Below are positions 1 to 9,100 of a stretch of DNA of 24,324 bases, one piece after another. Source of the stretch: Melioribacteraceae bacterium (GTDB taxonomy: Bacteria > Bacteroidota > Ignavibacteria > Ignavibacteriales > Melioribacteraceae). Location of the stretch: positions 1 through 24,324 of the forward strand of contig JAQICK010000379.1 of NCBI GenBank assembly GCA_027858595.1, in the 5' to 3' direction. The number at the start of each line of letters is the position of its first letter. The stretch's first letter is position 1. Made by a program: the position numbers and the translations under genes. The notes under the pieces are model-generated. The model ran no database searches and had not been told where the DNA came from. It saw nothing but the letters and a program-made list of their open reading frames with translations.

Positions 1-57
1 ACTTACACGGAATCTCATGAGGTGTTCGAGATGCTGAAATAAATTCAGCATGACAGT
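1..57 (-). repeat. Dispersed palindromic repeat, copy cut by the window edge
   Basis: An intergenic element beyond the end of the beta-barrel gene. It holds a perfect 8-bp hairpin (31-38 with 44-51, loop ATAAA) and an ATCTC/GAGAT pairing (12-16 with 28-32). Read on the minus strand it starts ACTGTCAT, contains GAGATTCC and then CCGTGTAAG. The same blocks occur in the same order in the element at 6011-6102, so the two look like members of one family in opposite orientations. The copy probably continues beyond base 1. Short elements of this kind are usual between genes in this group of bacteria. No function can be read from the sequence. Confidence 0.6.
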
Positions 58-200
58 GCTTTTTAGTTAACCAAAGCCTTTTTAAAAATCAAGAATGCTG
101 ACATTATTAGAACTCAGCCAATTAAACTAAGAGTTTATCTACTCTTTTAAATAAAAACATTAGACGTTAAGTTACATTTTTTAATGAACGATTGTGTGGT

Positions 201-223
201 AAAAATTTGAGAATGAAATTTTT
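201..223 (-). terminator. Weak candidate terminator after the beta-barrel gene
   Basis: An AT-only inverted repeat, AAAAATTT / AAATTTTT with a 7-base loop, lies about 60 bases past the stop codon of the beta-barrel gene. On the minus strand the right arm ends in five T. A stem with no G-C pair is weak, so this is only the best local candidate for the end of the four-gene transcript. A second small hairpin (AAGAGT / ACTCTT, 129-146) is the alternative. The rest of 58-283 shows no gene. Confidence 0.25.
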
Positions 224-283
224 AGAAAGGCAAAGATTAACGATACCTCCCCAAAGATATAAAAGAAACATTTCTCAAAACAT

Positions 284-1996
284 CTACAACCTATGGACAT
301 AACTTAAACTAGCTATATTTTCCCAAAAGTTTGTAAGTGTGCCTTGTGTGTAATCTGTGAGCGAATATCTAACCTTTACCTTTATCATATCTGAACTTGT
401 GATGCGGTAATCACTCTGGAAGTTTAATTGCATTACGCTTGTATAATCTGAGTTAGACATTGACATAGTTAGAGCATTATTCCATTTCGATTGGAAGAAC
501 CGCCCATTTAACCTTAAGTTAAATGTCATTGTTTGATTTGTTACTCCAGTCCAGGTATCAATTATTACTACTGTAAAACCGGGTGCAAACGACCATATTG
601 AATTGATAGTGGTATTTATATTGCCAAATATGTTTTTTACTGTTACATCATTGTCTCCACCTAAATAGAAATTATAATTAGTTGATATCTGATGTGAATA
701 ACCTAGCATTGCTGAGTTTCTAAATCCAAACGCTGGAAATTGATACGACACATTTGTGCCAAACGTTGATACTCTACTATCTATTTTTACAGTATCACTT
801 ACCGAATCATTAAACATTTTATTCTGAATTACATTAAACATTACTGACAAAGATTGTACGGGACGGACTACTGCATTAAATCCGTATGTGTTTCTTTCTA
901 ACGTAAACTTCTTTTGGTCTAATAAGTTATCGTTCTGCGCATCATACCTTAGATTTAATATTAAGATATTATTAAACAGACGGAAACCCATCATTGCTCC
1001 ATATTTTCGCTTATCGTTTATTACAGAGGTCATTCCTAATGATCTAAAGCCGGGGTTTATTACTTGATATTTTAAGGATGTATTAAAAAAGTCATATTTG
1101 AAATCTAAGATTCCTTTATAGGCAAAATCTGCATTAGAGGAATTTCGTAAAGTGAAGATACCCTCCATAAAATCTGGGACCCCATCCACTTCTGCTTCAT
1201 CCGAGTAAACATTGTGCGTAAATAGTGAGGCTGTAGCTTCTCCTCTTAAACGTAACATATTTCTAACTATTTTCAAGTCTGTATTAAATCCAATCAATAA
1301 ATTTTCTTGTGGAGTAACACCAACTTGTGTGCTTCCGTCACTACCAGTAGTATCAACTATAAATGTACTTTTAGGTACAGAGTTACTATCATCTCGAGCT
1401 AGAATTACATTTAAGTCAAAAAAAGATTTGCCTTCTTTTCCAATTCCTAATTTTATTGCTCCCATGTTTTGACTGTAAACAGAAGAATAAGGTGAAGCGG
1501 TTATTGAACGGCGTGTTTGTCCGCCCATTACTTGAAAACGGAACCATCCTGGGTTTATCTCAATTCCACCACCACGGATATTTATTCCATTTAGTGAGTA
1601 GTCGGAAAATTTGTGGTTAAAATCCCCCACGTGAGCTTGTCCCCAACTCCACTCTGGGTGAAGAGCAAAGCGATTTATTTGCTGACGTGCATCGTTGCCT
1701 TCAGTGGAAACAAATAAATCCAATGAAATAGAAAAGTTATTTAGAAAAGTAAATGTTGGACGAAGATACAAACGGCCAGTTGCACCGGGGCGTCTTGCTA
1801 CGTCTCTTGAAGTTGAGTACAACTCGCCATATGCTCCAGCATCTCCACTTATTGAAAAAATAGAGGGTGCGACATATTGGGAGAGCTGATTGTTTATACT
1901 TAAATCAACTTCTGTTGTGTCTTGAACTTGTCCACTTACAACTGTGAAACTCAAAAACAAAATAACTACAATGTAATTCAGTAAGGATGCTTTCAT
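284..1996 (-). CDS. Predicted outer-membrane beta-barrel protein, family not named
   Basis: A 570-residue exported protein. Residues 1-23 form a signal peptide (charged start, hydrophobic core, then VVSGQ). The mature part has few cysteines, many aromatic residues and long alternating polar/hydrophobic stretches separated by Asn/Asp/Gly turns, which is the look of a large transmembrane beta-barrel. Around residues 123-154 lies a conserved-looking block, VGDF...SLNGINIRGGGIEINPG..RF, preceded by a GELYSTSRDVARRPGATGRLY-type stretch (about 57-77). I have a general impression of similar unnamed outer-membrane proteins in related bacteria but cannot assign a function. The start codon overlaps the stop of the TPR gene in an ATGA junction (1993-1996), so the two are probably translationally coupled. 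It is the last gene of the giant/FN3/TPR/barrel cluster. A pore, a receptor or an anchoring partner for the surface proteins are all possible. It does not look like a TonB receptor (no plug domain seen) or like PorP/SprF. Confidence 0.7.
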   Translation of the reverse strand: MKASLLNYIVVILFLSFTVVSGQVQDTTEVDLSINNQLSQYVAPSIFSISGDAGAYGELYSTSRDVARRPGATGRLYLRPTFTFLNNFSISLDLFVSTEGNDARQQINRFALHPEWSWGQAHVGDFNHKFSDYSLNGINIRGGGIEINPGWFRFQVMGGQTRRSITASPYSSVYSQNMGAIKLGIGKEGKSFFDLNVILARDDSNSVPKSTFIVDTTGSDGSTQVGVTPQENLLIGFNTDLKIVRNMLRLRGEATASLFTHNVYSDEAEVDGVPDFMEGIFTLRNSSNADFAYKGILDFKYDFFNTSLKYQVINPGFRSLGMTSVINDKRKYGAMMGFRLFNNILILNLRYDAQNDNLLDQKKFTLERNTYGFNAVVRPVQSLSVMFNVIQNKMFNDSVSDTVKIDSRVSTFGTNVSYQFPAFGFRNSAMLGYSHQISTNYNFYLGGDNDVTVKNIFGNINTTINSIWSFAPGFTVVIIDTWTGVTNQTMTFNLRLNGRFFQSKWNNALTMSMSNSDYTSVMQLNFQSDYRITSSDMIKVKVRYSLTDYTQGTLTNFWENIASLSYVHRL

Positions 1997-3999
1997 TCTT
2001 TTTCACTTTTATTTATTATTTCCGTTGCTTCTTCCATTCTTCCAGCTTTGTGCAAAGCTGTTATTAAAAATTCTTCAAGGATTTTATTATTAGGTTGTGA
2101 TTCATAGATGCTTTGCCAATCATCACATAATTCATCTAACCGATTATCTTCACGATACAGTTTAATCAGCTTTTTATACATCTCTCTATTCTTTGGATTG
2201 AGGGACAGAACCCTCTTGTAGCTTAATATTGCTTGATTTATCTTTCCATCTCTGTAATAAATCTGAGCCATATTAACATAAGCGTCTTCAACTCTTGTGC
2301 TACGGAATATTACTCGTTCGTAGAATTGTAAAGCCATTTTACTATTGTCTATCCGTTCATAATACTGAGCCTTATAAAAAAGGAGCAAAGAAGATTGAGG
2401 ATAGTGTTGCAACAGACCATCAATCATCTCAAGATATTTTTCATTTGAAAGGTTTTCGGATAGAAATTTTTCAGAAGCATTGATGTTGTCTTTGTATTGT
2501 GACATATTTTCATTTTCTTCATTACTGCCCATATCATCTAGATTGCTGGCCCTATTAACGCTAGCTAAAACTAGCTGTTCTGTTTTCTGTAATGCAAAAA
2601 TGTTTTTCACTAAAGATTTTTCATAAAACTTTTCTGTATTCACTTTATCGCCTTGCAGTTCATACACTTTAGAAATTTTTGCAAGTGATAATGCATCGTT
2701 TTTGTTTATTTTAATTGCTTTTTCAAAGTTCGATTTTGCTAAATCTAATTTGTTTTGTTCTAAATAAATTGAACCAATTTCGTAGTAGGCTTGATAATCA
2801 TTCGGTTTTAATTCTGAAAAGTCGCTATATGTTTTAAGAGATAATTCAAGTTGATTGTTTTTGTAATAAAACTTTCCTAAGTAAAAGTAGATTTCTTTTC
2901 TAGTCTGATTATTAGCCAAAGATGTATTCATTAGAGCAATACCATCTTTAAACATTTCATTGTTATAATAGAGTTTTGCCAACTCGACATAGGCTTTATA
3001 TGACTGAGGATTATCATCCAAGAACTCTGAATACTTTACTATTGCTATAGAATCTTTCTCTTCAGCAAGATAGGTTTTAATCTTTGCAAGAATTATTTCT
3101 TTATCACTTGGAAATATTTTTTCCATTCTTTCATAAACTTTTCTTTGTTCTTCTTCTTTTCGAGTAACTGAATAGTAACTAATCATTTCGTTATAGATTT
3201 GTCTTTCGCTTGGGTGTTTTTCTAACAACGATTCATAAATCTCGAATGCTTCTTTAATTTTATTTTTAATTTTGTATAGCCTTGCTAACTGTAAACCTAT
3301 TTGTAAATTATTTGGGTTTCGTTTCCAAGTTGGCTCTAGCTTAGTAATAGCTTCATCATATTTTTTATCGTTAATAAGCAGAAGCGAATAATCCATTAAC
3401 ATCTGATCGCTTTGCGGATATTTTTTTAAGCCCTTTAGAACTACTTCATTTGCTTTGCTATTTTTATTCAATTGAATATACGAGTTAGCTTTAAGTGCGT
3501 AGGCATCCTCGCTTATTTCATACTCCAACGATTTATCCAATATTTTTATTGCAACTGAAAACCTTTTTTCGCTATATGCCAGTAGGGCATTATTATAATT
3601 AATTTTTGACAGTAATCTTTTAATTTCGCTATTCGCAGAATCGGTTTTTAGAATCTCCAAAAAGACTTTTTCTGCATCGTCGAAACGCTGATCGTTCACA
3701 TATAGTTTGCCCAGCGTAGTTTGAAGATTTACATTTTGCGGAAATTGCAAAGTAGCTTTTTCAACTACTTGAATTGCCTTTTGATTATCCTCTAACTCAA
3801 TGTAGCAATTAACTAAATATGAATATGGAGCCACATCAAAAGGATTTACAGAAATAACGGATTCAAAAATCTCTGCAGCCTTTGTGTAGTTTCTATTATT
3901 GTATTCCAACACACCACTAGTAAATAGGTCTTGTGCATTAAGAAATGTTGTTAGCAATATAAAAAGTAAAAGACTATTTCGGAGAAACTGTTTCGTCAT
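1993..3999 (-). CDS. Exported TPR-repeat protein
   Basis: A 668-residue protein made almost entirely of tetratricopeptide repeats. The start at 3999 gives MTKQFLRNSLLLFILLTTFLNAQ, a clear signal peptide. The frame is open to an ATG at 4062, but that would add 21 mostly polar residues before the signal peptide and is less likely. At least a dozen helix-turn-helix units of about 34 residues follow, with the usual pattern (for example AYYEIGSIYLEQNKLDLAKS and AYVNMAQIYYRDGKINQAIL). They are interrupted by an acidic, Asn-rich linker with the stretch DDMGSNEENEN in the C-terminal third. TPR arrays are protein-binding scaffolds; after export this one should act in the periplasm or at the outer membrane. 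Its first 26 bases overlap the end of the FN3 gene and its stop overlaps the start of the barrel gene, so the three are probably made together. The partner is unknown; the barrel or the giant protein are obvious candidates. No catalytic domain is visible. Confidence 0.8.
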   Translation of the reverse strand: MTKQFLRNSLLLFILLTTFLNAQDLFTSGVLEYNNRNYTKAAEIFESVISVNPFDVAPYSYLVNCYIELEDNQKAIQVVEKATLQFPQNVNLQTTLGKLYVNDQRFDDAEKVFLEILKTDSANSEIKRLLSKINYNNALLAYSEKRFSVAIKILDKSLEYEISEDAYALKANSYIQLNKNSKANEVVLKGLKKYPQSDQMLMDYSLLLINDKKYDEAITKLEPTWKRNPNNLQIGLQLARLYKIKNKIKEAFEIYESLLEKHPSERQIYNEMISYYSVTRKEEEQRKVYERMEKIFPSDKEIILAKIKTYLAEEKDSIAIVKYSEFLDDNPQSYKAYVELAKLYYNNEMFKDGIALMNTSLANNQTRKEIYFYLGKFYYKNNQLELSLKTYSDFSELKPNDYQAYYEIGSIYLEQNKLDLAKSNFEKAIKINKNDALSLAKISKVYELQGDKVNTEKFYEKSLVKNIFALQKTEQLVLASVNRASNLDDMGSNEENENMSQYKDNINASEKFLSENLSNEKYLEMIDGLLQHYPQSSLLLFYKAQYYERIDNSKMALQFYERVIFRSTRVEDAYVNMAQIYYRDGKINQAILSYKRVLSLNPKNREMYKKLIKLYREDNRLDELCDDWQSIYESQPNNKILEEFLITALHKAGRMEEATEIINKSEKE

Positions 4000-5935
4000 A
4001 TTTACTCTCGTTGCCTGATGTATCAATGGCTTTAATTCTATAATAATATTTTTTGTTTCCACTATTGTCTGTGAACTTGGTATCTGTAATTACTTCTGCG
4101 TTTATTACTTTAAATGTTCCGCTTGGATGGTTTGAACGATAGACGTTATATCCAACCATATCAAAGTCAACTGACTTAACCCATTTTAATTCAATCTTTC
4201 CATTTACCAAACGAGCTTTAACATTACGTGGTGCTGGAGGTGGAGAAAAATCAGCAAACATAACTGTATCTTTCACAGATGTCTTACTTACATTTCCAGC
4301 AGTATCAATTACCGAAACTGAGTAAATATAGTTTTCCCCTTTTACTATTGTTGTATCGGAAAAATAGAAAGGAGCTTTTTTGAACTCTGCTAACTTTGCC
4401 TCTTTAACACCAACCAAAGCTCTACTAAGAATATAAGTATCGGCATCAAGCGATGGAGACATTCCGCAATTGATTGAAACGTGAGAGCCTTCTGTTTTAA
4501 TTACAAAATTCTTTGGTGGAAATGGAGCCGTGTTATCTGGCACATGAATAATTATGTTTAATGAATCACTCTCGTTTCGTGAGCTATCTTGTGCAGTTAT
4601 TGAGAAGTAAAACTTTGCACCGTAGCCAAAGCCTTTATCCCCTTCACCACCATCAACATACTTGTTACCTTTAAATGGAGTTAAAGTTATTCGCGATTTC
4701 ATTCCAGTTGAGCGTTCACTTTTGTAAACATTGTAACCAACAATATCTTTTGCCTTTGCTTTAACCCAACTTAACTCAACTTTATTATTAACAATTTTAT
4801 AAGTTAAATTTGTTGGAGCATCAGGAGGGAAATTATCTTTTAAGTATGTCGATTTTCCATTGCTCAATTTTCCTTCGTTGCCAGCGGTATCAACAGCAGA
4901 AACTGAGAAGAAGTATTGTGTTTTTGTAGCAATTGTTGTGTCATTATAAAATGGTTTATCGGCGTTTACCAAATTTCTATTTATTCTGTTGAACGGACCG
5001 CTAAGCGATTCTGCTCTGTAAATATTATAACCCTTTGTATCTAGCTCACGATTCATATTCCACGAGAGTCTCATTCCGTCTTTAAATGCTTCTGCCATTA
5101 CACCGTTTACAATTGATGGCGGTGTGTTATCTTTAAGCACTGCCGACTCTACGTTTGATGCTGCACTTTCGTTTCCCACTAAATCTAGAATTGTAACCTT
5201 GTAGCTATATTTAGTTCCATCCGTTAACCATATATCGTCATAGTCTGGGTCAGAACTATCATCACGAATAATGATGTTTTTATTTATTTTTTCAAACTCC
5301 CCCGACCCCTCTTTTCTATAAACATTATATCTAAATCCTAAATCGGAAAAATCAGCTTTCCATTTTGGATACTTCCACTCCAAGTGAATTTGCTTATTTC
5401 CAGAAGTTAGCTCTAAACCAGTTGGTGCATTTGGAATTAATTCCTCGGCTTTTACTGTTTTCATTAAGCTATCAGTAACGCTACCTTCGGTTGTTTCAAA
5501 AAGAATTTTATAAGTATAGCTGTTTCCTAGTTTGATGTTGCTGTCTTCAAACCATCTACCAGCAACCTTTGCAGCACTATTACTCATTAAAGTTAACATG
5601 CTACCACGGAAAGTATTTGATCTTATTGCTCGAACTACAGCAGTTTCGCTTTCGCTATCCACAGCTTTTGAGATAACTTCCCAATCACTTCCAAGAATTG
5701 CTCTTGCTTCATCTCCGCTTAATACTCCTCTTATTGGAGCATCCTTTGTGAGCAACACAAAGCCAGTATCCGATTTACGATACACATTATAAACCTCGTT
5801 AGCCGAAGGTGATTGAGTAAGAAATATTACTAACGCATCATCCTTAACCATTGTAAAGAAGTCTTGTTTGTTTTTAGCATTTGATGTGAACGTCAACAAC
5901 ATTATTAACGATAAAATCAAAGTTGTTTTTTTCAT
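3974..5935 (-). CDS. Secreted protein with tandem fibronectin type III domains
   Basis: A 653-residue exported protein. The chosen start (5935) gives MKKTTLILSLIMLLTFTSNA, a good signal peptide, and has AGGAG five bases upstream. The open frame begins at 5959, but that ATG has no such site. After a divergent N-terminal segment (about 22-164), which itself resembles a degenerate FN3 fold (NVYRKSDTGF), come five FN3 domains at about 165-271, 272-369, 370-469, 470-564 and 565-653. Each carries the GYNVYR/GYNIYR strand and ends near DTAGNES or a variant. There is no enzyme domain, no lipobox and no type IX C-terminal sorting domain; the protein ends GNESKYDETVSPK. FN3 arrays serve as spacers or ligand-binding modules on cell surfaces. 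The giant protein upstream ends in similar domains, so the two may pack together or share an origin. The gap to the giant gene is 208 bases and contains a dispersed repeat; the gap to the TPR gene is negative. Confidence 0.8.
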   Translation of the reverse strand: MKKTTLILSLIMLLTFTSNAKNKQDFFTMVKDDALVIFLTQSPSANEVYNVYRKSDTGFVLLTKDAPIRGVLSGDEARAILGSDWEVISKAVDSESETAVVRAIRSNTFRGSMLTLMSNSAAKVAGRWFEDSNIKLGNSYTYKILFETTEGSVTDSLMKTVKAEELIPNAPTGLELTSGNKQIHLEWKYPKWKADFSDLGFRYNVYRKEGSGEFEKINKNIIIRDDSSDPDYDDIWLTDGTKYSYKVTILDLVGNESAASNVESAVLKDNTPPSIVNGVMAEAFKDGMRLSWNMNRELDTKGYNIYRAESLSGPFNRINRNLVNADKPFYNDTTIATKTQYFFSVSAVDTAGNEGKLSNGKSTYLKDNFPPDAPTNLTYKIVNNKVELSWVKAKAKDIVGYNVYKSERSTGMKSRITLTPFKGNKYVDGGEGDKGFGYGAKFYFSITAQDSSRNESDSLNIIIHVPDNTAPFPPKNFVIKTEGSHVSINCGMSPSLDADTYILSRALVGVKEAKLAEFKKAPFYFSDTTIVKGENYIYSVSVIDTAGNVSKTSVKDTVMFADFSPPPAPRNVKARLVNGKIELKWVKSVDFDMVGYNVYRSNHPSGTFKVINAEVITDTKFTDNSGNKKYYYRIKAIDTSGNESKYDETVSPK

Positions 5936-5940
5936 TTTTT

Positions 5941-5945
5941 CTCCT
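5941..5945 (-). promoter_or_regulatory. Ribosome binding site that fixes the FN3 gene start
   Basis: On the minus strand AGGAG is followed by five A and then ATG at 5935. The same arrangement, ATTAGGAG and a run of A before ATG, precedes mmdA (AGGAG at 22221-22225). This supports starting the FN3 gene at 5935 rather than at the upstream ATG at 5959. Confidence 0.7.
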
Positions 5946-6010
5946 AATACCAGATACAATTTTTATTAAATATTATGATAAAATCTTTAACGCTATACTT
6001 ATAATTTTCT

Positions 6011-6102
6011 ACTGTCATTCCCGCAAGTTTCTAGCGTGAATCTCTCATACTCTGCGAGATTCCCCAAAGGGGCAGGCCGTGTAAGAACATCACGGAATGA
6101 CA
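6011..6102 (+). repeat. Dispersed palindromic repeat with terminal inverted repeats
   Basis: An element of about 90 bases between the giant and FN3 genes. Its ends are 9-bp inverted repeats, TGTCATTCC (6013-6021) and GGAATGACA (6094-6102). Inside are three more pairings: AATCTC/GAGATT (6039-6044 with 6056-6061), CCCC/GGGG around AAA (6062-6072), and CCGTG/CACGG (6077-6081 with 6091-6095). It shares ACTGTCAT, GAGATTCC and CCGTGTAAG, in that order, with the minus strand of 1-57. It has no coding capacity. It may be a small non-autonomous mobile element or a REP-like unit. If the giant and FN3 genes share a transcript, it would fold in the leader between them and could reduce downstream expression. 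Confidence 0.65.
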
Positions 6103-6113
6103 TGACTCTTTTT

Positions 6114-6141
6114 ATCAATTTTCAATTATCAATTATCAATT
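6114..6141. repeat. Tandem heptamer repeat, four copies
   Basis: Four consecutive 7-base units: ATCAATT, TTCAATT, ATCAATT, ATCAATT. They end two bases before the stop codon of the giant gene at 6144-6146. Strings of this TCAATTA type are common short repeats in AT-rich genomes and may vary in copy number by slippage. Being outside the coding frame, copy changes would not alter the protein. Confidence 0.7.
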
Positions 6142-6143
6142 AA

Positions 6144-9100
6144 TTACGGCACCATAAAAGGAGCACTTTCTATTTCAATAGTTTCTCCTAGTTTGTTAAC
6201 ACCTTGAAGAATAACTTGAATCTGCACACCAGATTTAAGTTCGTATTGATCTAAAGAAAAGCTTGCTCTAGATTTTTGTCCATTACCAACCCAACCACCT
6301 GATAAATCGCTGAATCCTCCTTTTCCTCCACCAACTTGAACTACTTTATAATCAAATCCAGAACCTCCAAAGTCACCTTTTCCAAGTCCTTTCACAATTT
6401 TTTCCATATCTAAGTATATTTTTTCAGCTATTAGTTCTATATGGAATTTTCCATTATCATCTGCTGGAGCTAAATCAACAATTGTATAATTGTATGAACG
6501 AGTAGCGGAATAATAACCACCTTTATTTCGAGATTTTATTTTCACAATTATCTCATCTTCATTTTCCAACCTTAAACTACTTAGAGTATTAGCAACACTA
6601 TTTATATTTGATTCTACCTTAGTCCAATCTGTAATTAGATCACCAGATTGTTTACTAATTTTATAATAAACTGAATATTTTTCATTGGTAGCACTATTAG
6701 TTCTATCTGTAAAAGAGATGAGAATAGATTTGCCTTCTTCAGAACTTTCACCTTCTTTTTTAGAAAATTTAGTCCTTTTTTGAGAAGTTACAAATATACC
6801 TGAACCTATTAAATTTCCCCCGCTACTTGGCTCACCCACAGTAATTTCAGCATAAGGTGCATTTGGTTTTAGTGCATTTTGAACAAATGGTCCCATATAC
6901 CGAATAAGTCCTCTAACACCATTTCTATTTACTGCAGAAACAGCAATGTAACTACTTTGTCTGTGAGTTTGTGGTATTGTGATAGTATAAAGACCTCTGT
7001 TATATAACAAATCATCAACATCAATTTTAATTGCATCCTCTGTAGAAATAATATCAAAAACAGCATTTGGTTGCGAACCAACTCTTACTAAGTAATGGTC
7101 AATACCACTCTCTTTATCTACAGCATGTTTAGTAAAATGAATAAGAGCTTTATCAACACCTTTGTTAGTATAATGAGCAGATACCGAAGGTATGCCTGTA
7201 TCGTTATCATTTATTTTAAGAATTATTTCTGATTCTTCACTATAATTTTCAGCCTTATTTAATGCTCTTATTACTACTTTGAACGAATCAACATAATTTA
7301 GCATATTATTTAGTTTAGGAATATTATTCGATAAAGTAATGTTTGTATTTTCACTTACGACACTTATCCACTCTGTAGTTGAGTTAAGATTTCCAATTTT
7401 TGAAACTTGATATTGGTATGCATGAATACCACTTTCAAGATCCTCAGAGGCATTCCAAGACAATTCAATCTCTGCTTCTGAATTATCAAAGTTATCTACA
7501 TACTGAGGTAAATCTTGTAGCATATTTATATCTGCAGTTGTCATTTTCGCTTTAATTTCTGTAGGATTAAAATTATATGTTGGATAAATAGATGCCCATT
7601 GTTCTTTATTTACCTCACTATTTTCTGTTAAAATAGTTGGTGTTGTTGGTTTAGTTAAATCAACGACCAAAAATGTTTTTAACCCTCCAATCTCTGACCA
7701 TAAATTATCACCATTTTTTGCAATAACTTTAATGCGATAAACATCGTTATGTTGAATATTTAATCCGTTTATTGTAACATTTCTTCTTTGGAAATTATTA
7801 GTCCAACTTTCTGGGCTTGATTCATCAATATTCATTTGATCTTGTGAATTATAAGACTCTGGCAAAGTAGTTTTATTTAATTTATATCGATACTCTTTTA
7901 TACCACTTTCCTGGTCATAAGAACTCCATTTTGCAGATAATCTTGTTGAATCGGAAACAAAGTAGTAAGATACATAATCACCAAATCCACCATTACATGT
8001 TTCACAAGGAATAGTTCCTCCACCAGCATAAATATCATAATAAGCAACACCTGGCATGCTTGGTGGAGTAGTATCAGTATTATATGAAGTGGTTGTTGAA
8101 CCACTTCCACCAGAACTTGAAGAACTAAATGTTGGTGTAAAATTAATACTTCGGTGTATTGAATAACCTACTTCATTTATCGCTTTTAATTTAAAACGAA
8201 TAGCATTAAAAGAAGTTTGACCTTGCTTAGGTAAATAGTTAAAAGTAATAGCTTTTATGCTTCCAACTGCTTGAGCTCCTGAAGGAGACCATGAGAGAAG
8301 ATTACCATCAGTATAAGAAACAAGATAATTTGTAAATGCAACTCTTGCTCCTGTTGTATTCCAATCTACTTTTACTTCTGCGTATCTTGAACGATTATAA
8401 TTTTTTGCTTCAAGTTTAGTTATTGTAGGAACAGACATTTTGGCTTCAAGTAAAGACTTTGCATCCATTAAGTCTCTTTTGTTTTGAGCATAACCATATA
8501 TATCTCCTGTTCCATTATATATGCTTGTAGAATAAGATTGTTCCCAATCGAGAAGCATCTTAACCATATCATATTTTGTTTCGTATAAACTAGTTAGAGA
8601 TCTGTAAAGTTTATCCATTTCTAATGTAAATGTAACTTGTTTATTACCCATTTCTTGCAATTTTTGAGATCTTTTTGTTAGAACTTCTGCTTGCTTATTT
8701 TTGCTGCTCTCTGCAAGTTCCATTAAACCAAGATATGGAATATCACTCCATAGTTTTCCACCCAATTCTATTGACCTATTCATACCCCAAGTAGCAAATT
8801 GGTAATCATCCATGGACCTTCTATTAGATTCCCACGCACTAATTTCTGTTTGTTTATCGCTATTAGCATCTCTATCACTTAAATCTGCAATTATACTAAC
8901 TCTATCCAAATTATATTGTTTTCCATCTTCATAAGTAGAACAGCTATTATATTTAGACTGCATAAAACGATTAACCGAAAGCGAATCTTGTAAAACTCCA
9001 TTTGTATTTAATTCTGCCCAATACATCATACGGTTATGGAAAACATACTCATTGTGGTAAGCTGCATCAATTTTGTCTCTAAGTTCAACGTATGTTTCAG

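Noticed and set aside
6114..6141. Heptamer repeats as a CRISPR-like array
   Set aside because: The units abut with no spacers and are only 7 bases long, so they are a simple tandem repeat.
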